Source: Kiritimatiellia bacterium
GTDB lineage: Bacteria; Verrucomicrobiota; Kiritimatiellia; UBA8416; JABMPJ01
Assembly: GCA_030745755.1 (NCBI GenBank)
Contig: JASLOA010000032.1
Location: 1-38,811 of the forward strand
Direction of reading: 5' to 3'
DNA length: 38,811 bases
The translations under genes were made by a program, and so were the position numbers. Position 1 is the stretch's first letter, and each line of letters starts with the position of its first letter. This document shows positions 35,053 through 38,811 of this stretch, one piece after another. The notes under the pieces are model-generated. The model had not been told where the DNA came from. It worked only from the letters and a program-made list of their open reading frames with translations, and made no database searches.

Positions 35053-36083
35053 CCTGAGAAGTCGCCAATCAGCTTCTGGAGTGCCGGGTCGATGATGCTG
35101 ACGCGGCGCTCGCCCTTGACCGCTTTGACTGCGCCAAAGACCATGGCTACGCTGTAGATGTTGTCGTACACGTCGGTGAGGGGACGTTCGCCCTTGCGAA
35201 TGCTTTTCATGAAGTTGGCCAGGACATAGTCCTGGCCGGTGCGGCGCAGCTTGCGGGGGGGGATGACGGTGGATTTCCTGGTGCGGTAGCCTTCGGGAAC
35301 CTGGTCGAGGGTGATGACGCCTTTCTCGTAGCGGATGGTGCCCTTGCTCCCTTCGATCTGCCAGTTGCCGTTCCAGTCGCAGTAGTCCCCCTTGGCGCAC
35401 CAGCTTCCGTTGTAGAGGACGCGCGCATCGTTCGCCATCGTGAAGCAGATCGAGGAGGAGCAGTCGCCCTTGAAGTGCGACCACGTCGGGTTCCAGGCCT
35501 GCCCCCGCACGCTCACGGCGTCGAGGCCGGTGATAAAGCGGATGAGATCGAAGTGGTGGATCGACATGTCGACCAGCAGCGGGTAGGGCATCTCTGCGCG
35601 GAACCCGTCGAAGCCAACGCCTTTATAGAAATCGATCTTAACCTGGCCGATCTCTCCGATCCGCCCCTTCTTGATCAGGTCGGCCATGGTGTACATCTCG
35701 TCCGCGTAGCGGTAGTTCTGGCTGACCACGTAGTGACGCTTCGCTTTTCGCGCTGCTGAGAACATGGCTTTGCAGTCCGCCATCGACTCGGCCATAGGCT
35801 TCTCGCTGATGACGTGGAGCCCCGCGCCGAGTGCCTCGACGACGGGCGCGCGGTGATAGGCCGGCGGGGTTACGACAACCACCGCGTCCGCCTCGACGTT
35901 CTGGAGCGCCTGCTTGAGTGTGGGAAAGCAGATCGACGGGTCGTAGTCGTTATTGTCGCAGACCTGTTGCATGGCCTGCGGATTGAGATCCACCATGCCG
36001 ACCACCTTCGCCTGCCGGTTGTTCTTCAGAGCGCTGACCCACATACCACCGAAACCACCGACGCCAACCTGAATGAATCGCAT
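35049..36083 (-). CDS. Gfo/Idh/MocA family oxidoreductase
   Basis: This 344-residue NAD(P)-dependent sugar or inositol dehydrogenase-like enzyme has a Rossmann fold at the start (MRFIQVGVGGFGGMWVSALK), Asp32 in MVDLNP, VVVVTPPAYHRAPVVEAL near 72 and the catalytic-Lys motif HVISEKPMAESM near 90. A VDMSIHHFDLIRFITG segment near 171 carries the conserved His pair. No signal peptide is present. It converges on the TIM-barrel gene, sharing CTAG at their stops. The substrate is unknown. Relatives oxidise galactose, fucose, inositol or anhydro-sugars. Confidence 0.88.
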   Translation of the reverse strand: MRFIQVGVGGFGGMWVSALKNNRQAKVVGMVDLNPQAMQQVCDNNDYDPSICFPTLKQALQNVEADAVVVVTPPAYHRAPVVEALGAGLHVISEKPMAESMADCKAMFSAARKAKRHYVVSQNYRYADEMYTMADLIKKGRIGEIGQVKIDFYKGVGFDGFRAEMPYPLLVDMSIHHFDLIRFITGLDAVSVRGQAWNPTWSHFKGDCSSSICFTMANDARVLYNGSWCAKGDYCDWNGNWQIEGSKGTIRYEKGVITLDQVPEGYRTRKSTVIPPRKLRRTGQDYVLANFMKSIRKGERPLTDVYDNIYSVAMVFGAVKAVKGERRVSIIDPALQKLIGDFSG

Positions 36084-36270
36084 ACCATCCTCTTTCTAGC
36101 TATAGGAAATAGGGGCACTAGCCCCGTCGCGTTGACTTTGCTTACCCCATGATTACAGACGGGACCATACGAGAAACCCGCACGGGGGGTCAAGAAGTTG
36201 GAGAGAAGGAGGGCCTCTTTCTGCCACACTCCGTGTAGCCAGAAAAAGAAGGGTGCGCTTGCGGGTGTGG

Positions 36271-37350
36271 CTATCGCCTGACCCTGGCGTTGCCTTCCCA
36301 GATGCTCCAGATCTGTTCTTCATCTGCCGGCTGCGCGTAGTCGGTCTGCAGCGTTGTGACCAGGGCTCCGCTGGCCCAGGCGAACTGGGTCCATTTCTCG
36401 GGCTCCCACTGTTTCAGGATGGCATACAGCAGGCCGCCCACGAATCCATCGCCGCCGCCAATACGGTCCAGCACGCCGATATCGCGCGGCTCCACGACAT
36501 GCCAATGGTCGCCTTCGGAGACGATGGCTCCCCAGCGATGAGAGTTGGCGTTCACCACTTCGCGCAGTGTTGTGGCAAAAACGGATGCGTTGGGATAGCT
36601 CGCCTTCACGTTGGCGATCATACCTTTGAATCCCTCGATCTTGGCTGCCAGGTCCTTGCCGCCCGCCTCAGGCCCTTCGATGTCGAGACAGAGTTGGAAG
36701 TCCTCCTCATTGCCTATCAGGATGTCGGATACCCCCGCAATCTCCTTGAAAATGTCGCTCAGCTCTTGCTCTCGTCCTGCCCAGAAGGAGGCGCGGTAGT
36801 TGAGATCGAACGCGATGCGTGTGCCGTGCTTCTTGGCTGCGCGTGCAATATCGAGGCAGAACTGTCCCGTAGCGGGAGAGAGAGCGGCGATCAGTCCGGA
36901 GAGATGAACGATCTGGACGCCTTCCGCGCCGAAAATCCGTTCCAGGTCGAAGTCTTTCACGTTGAGCAGGCGGCCCACCTCGCCGGCTCGATCGTTCTGA
37001 ACGCGCGGACCGCGCGAGCCCGTTCCGCTATCGGCCAGGTTGAACTGGTGGCGATAGCCCCACGGATCGCCCTGCTCGATCTCCGGTCCCTCGACATCCA
37101 TATGGCGTCTGGCCAAATCATCTTTGATCAGGCGAGCAACGGGGCTGCCTTTGACGAAAGCCGTCAGCACCTTGACCGGCAGTCCGAGAAATGAGGACAC
37201 GCTGGCCACATTGCTCTCCGCACTGGTCACTTGCAGGCGATAGGTATCGCCGCAATGGAAGGGTTGCCCATTGTCAGGTGTCAGGCGAACGCCCATACTC
37301 GTGGCCACAAGCATGGCATACTTACAGTCGTCTCTCAGCTCAATACCCAT
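36271..37350 (-). CDS. PfkB-family sugar kinase, KDG-kinase-like
   Basis: This 359-residue ribokinase-family enzyme has IAFDLNYRASFW near residue 178, IGNEEDFQLCL near 214 and the C-terminal anion-hole/base motif LDRIGGGDGFVGGLLYAIL near 295, with the catalytic Asp in GGGD. The overall pattern fits 2-dehydro-3-deoxygluconate kinases. The N-terminus (KYAMLVATSMGVRLTPDNGQ) is less typical than that of its paralog at 37551. GAGGAGA lies 8 bases before the ATG. It is transcribed divergently from that paralog across a 200-bp gap. The KDPG aldolase that would complete the pathway is not in the window. Confidence 0.85.
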   Translation of the reverse strand: MGIELRDDCKYAMLVATSMGVRLTPDNGQPFHCGDTYRLQVTSAESNVASVSSFLGLPVKVLTAFVKGSPVARLIKDDLARRHMDVEGPEIEQGDPWGYRHQFNLADSGTGSRGPRVQNDRAGEVGRLLNVKDFDLERIFGAEGVQIVHLSGLIAALSPATGQFCLDIARAAKKHGTRIAFDLNYRASFWAGREQELSDIFKEIAGVSDILIGNEEDFQLCLDIEGPEAGGKDLAAKIEGFKGMIANVKASYPNASVFATTLREVVNANSHRWGAIVSEGDHWHVVEPRDIGVLDRIGGGDGFVGGLLYAILKQWEPEKWTQFAWASGALVTTLQTDYAQPADEEQIWSIWEGNARVRR

Positions 37351-37373
37351 TCTTTCATCTCCTCGTGTAGCTG

Positions 37374-37398
37374 TTCAGTACCCCTCGATTCAGTACCC
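37374..37398. promoter_or_regulatory. Direct repeat TTCAGTACCC in the divergent kinase intergenic region
   Basis: TTCAGTACCC occurs at 37374-37383 and again at 37389-37398, 15 bp apart, close to the 5' end of the minus-strand kinase gene. Tandem sites like this can bind a regulator. Further right are the small palindromes TCTGCG-T-CGCAGA and CGCTT-GCG-AAGCG (about 37450-37490). No promoter boxes are convincing on either strand. Confidence 0.35.
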
Positions 37399-37550
37399 GT
37401 TGACCGTATGATATAGAGTGTGGTGGGGAAACATTAAAGTGAGGAGTCTGCGTCGCAGAGTCCTTTAAGCTCCCCGCGCTTGCGAAGCGGGCGGTCTCGG
37501 TGGTATCACTATGGGGAGCGGGGCAACGTGAGGAATGTGAGGAGAAGCAC

Positions 37551-38651
37551 ATGTCAGTGATTGAGGTGAAACCGCAAGAGAGCTGTGCGTACGATATTGT
37601 ATCGCTGGGTGAGGTCATGCTTCGACTTGATCCGGGTGAAGGCCGCATTCGGACGGCGCGTCACTTCCGGGCATGGGAGGGTGGCGGAGAGTACAATGTC
37701 GCCCGGGGCTTGCGCCGTTGCTTCGGTCAGCGCGCCGCCGTGGTGACCGCCTTTGCAAAGAACGAGGTTGGTCTGCTCATGGAGGATTTGGTCCTGCAGG
37801 GCGGGGTGGATACGTCGCTTATCAGGTGGGTGGATTATGATGGCATTGGGCGCACGGTGCGCAATGGCCTGAACTTCACCGAACGCGGCTACGGCATTCG
37901 CGGTGCTGTGGGATGCTCCGATCGTGGTAACACGGCCGCCTCGCAGCTCAAGGCCGGTGACATCGACTGGGAACACATCTTCGGGACACTGGGTGTACGC
38001 TGGTTTCACACCGGTGGGATCTTTGCCGCACTATCCGAAACGACAGGCGAGGTCGTGATCGAGGCGGCGCGCACGGCCAAGAAGCATGGCACGGTTGTCT
38101 CCTACGACCTCAACTATCGGCCTTCGCTCTGGAAGGGCTTCGGGGGTCTGAAGAAGTGTCGCAGCATCAACCGGGATATCGCGCCGTATGTGGATGTGAT
38201 GATCGGTAACGAAGAGGACTTCACGGCATGCCTCGGGTTTGACGTGGAAGGTGCGGATGAGAGTCTGACTGATCTTGACGTGGAGTCTTTTAAGAAGATG
38301 ATCACCATGGCCGTCGCCGAATTCCCAAACTTCAAGGCGACCGCCACAACCATGCGTGGGGTTAAGACCGCTACGGTCAACGACTGGGGCGCCATGTGCT
38401 GGGTCGACGGGGAGTTCTATACGGCGACACACCGGCCGGACCTGGAGATCATGGATCGCGTGGGCGGTGGCGATAGCTTTGCCTCCGGCTTTATCTACGG
38501 CATGATGGTGCTGCAGGATCCGGCCAGGGCCGTCGAGTACGGTGCAGCGCACGGTGCGCTGGCCATGACCACTCCCGGGGATACCACCATGGCATCCCTC
38601 GCCGAAGTCGAGAAGATCGTCGCCGGCGCCGGTGCACGGGTTGATCGCTAA
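37551..38651 (+). CDS. PfkB-family sugar kinase, KDG-kinase-like, paralog of the divergent gene
   Basis: This 366-residue ribokinase-family enzyme has SLGEVMLRLDPGEG near residue 18, the EGGGEYNVARGLRR substrate loop near 43, VSYDLNYRPSLW near 183, MIGNEEDFTACLGF near 219 and IMDRVGGGDSFASGFIYGMM near 301 with the catalytic Asp. It shares many blocks with the kinase at 36271-37350 (for example ARTAKKHGT/ARAAKKHGT, DLNYR, IGNEEDF, GGGD), so they are paralogs. I chose ATG 37551 because GAGGAGA lies before it. The likely substrate is 2-keto-3-deoxygluconate or a similar keto-sugar, based on family only. Confidence 0.87.
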   Translation: MSVIEVKPQESCAYDIVSLGEVMLRLDPGEGRIRTARHFRAWEGGGEYNVARGLRRCFGQRAAVVTAFAKNEVGLLMEDLVLQGGVDTSLIRWVDYDGIGRTVRNGLNFTERGYGIRGAVGCSDRGNTAASQLKAGDIDWEHIFGTLGVRWFHTGGIFAALSETTGEVVIEAARTAKKHGTVVSYDLNYRPSLWKGFGGLKKCRSINRDIAPYVDVMIGNEEDFTACLGFDVEGADESLTDLDVESFKKMITMAVAEFPNFKATATTMRGVKTATVNDWGAMCWVDGEFYTATHRPDLEIMDRVGGGDSFASGFIYGMMVLQDPARAVEYGAAHGALAMTTPGDTTMASLAEVEKIVAGAGARVDR

Positions 38652-38675
38652 GCCATCGTACTACAGTCAGGTAGA

Positions 38676-38811
38676 GCCTGTCCCAAACCGGAGCAATTTG
38701 GCACGACGGGCATCTGGCGGACAGGCCCGGCGGCACGGAGCGGGCATGAGGGGCCGCTTTTGATGGGGCAGGGCCCTCGAACAGGCCGCGGCGACCGATT
38801 TTGGGCAGACC
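38676..38811. repeat. Probable dispersed element running to the window edge
   Basis: GCCTGTCCCAAACCGG (38676-38691) and the right-end CGATTTTGGGCAGACC are partly inverted copies of each other (core CCCAAA…TTTGGG). Between them is GC-rich DNA with no credible coding frame. This fits the end of a repeat or insertion remnant starting 24 bp after the kinase stop. The element may continue past the window. Confidence 0.4.

Overview
This window looks like a chromosomal segment of an anaerobic or facultatively anaerobic, polysaccharide-degrading bacterium of the PVC group; a Kiritimatiellae-like or other Verrucomicrobiota-like host is my best guess. The evidence is GC-rich coding DNA, two type I sulfatases, remnants resembling GH95 alpha-L-fucosidases, L-fucose isomerase, a GH4 glycosidase, Gfo/Idh and PHP-domain proteins, a rubredoxin, a Slam-like outer-membrane protein, and intergenic DNA packed with hairpin-rich repeats. 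This placement is inferred from gene content. No rRNA or other phylogenetic marker was tested.

Left part (1-9.5 kb): a heptamer tandem array abuts a Slam-like outer-membrane gene interrupted by one in-frame TGA. Next come two small membrane-protein genes, a fused PabB-PabC gene for p-aminobenzoate (folate) synthesis, an Ldh2-type dehydrogenase, a tiny Cys-rich protein, two truncated gene remnants facing each other, and about 800 bp of repeats. Then comes fucI (L-fucose isomerase).

Sugar uptake and core metabolism (9.5-25.8 kb): downstream of a perfect 20-bp palindrome lies a tight operon for a carbohydrate ABC importer: TPR lipoprotein, membrane-anchored solute-binding protein, and a single polypeptide fusing the MalF-like and MalG-like permeases. 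It has no ATPase gene. Rubredoxin and a homocysteine methyltransferase/methylene-THF reductase fusion follow, then ettA and monomeric icd on the minus strand. The glycolytic block gapA-pgk-tpiA-secG comes next, followed by a kinase resembling N-acetylhexosamine 1-kinase.

Right part (25.8-38.8 kb): a sugar catabolic region with a GH4 alpha-galactosidase-like enzyme, two sulfatases without visible signal peptides, PHP-domain proteins (one intact, two broken), GH95-like C-terminal scraps, a TIM-barrel isomerase, a Gfo/Idh oxidoreductase, and two divergent paralogous PfkB sugar kinases. A REP-associated (Y1/HUH) transposase with an extra C-terminal Rossmann-like domain sits among the broken genes. 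Its coding sequence carries two perfect in-frame palindromes.

Together the genes suggest import of oligosaccharides (possibly sulfated and fucose- or galactose-containing), cytoplasmic desulfation and hydrolysis, and feeding of the products into glycolysis. The most unusual signals are the transposase with its internal palindromes, the several distinct families of multi-branched intergenic repeats, the ATPase-less fused-permease importer, and the single nonsense codon in the Slam-like gene.
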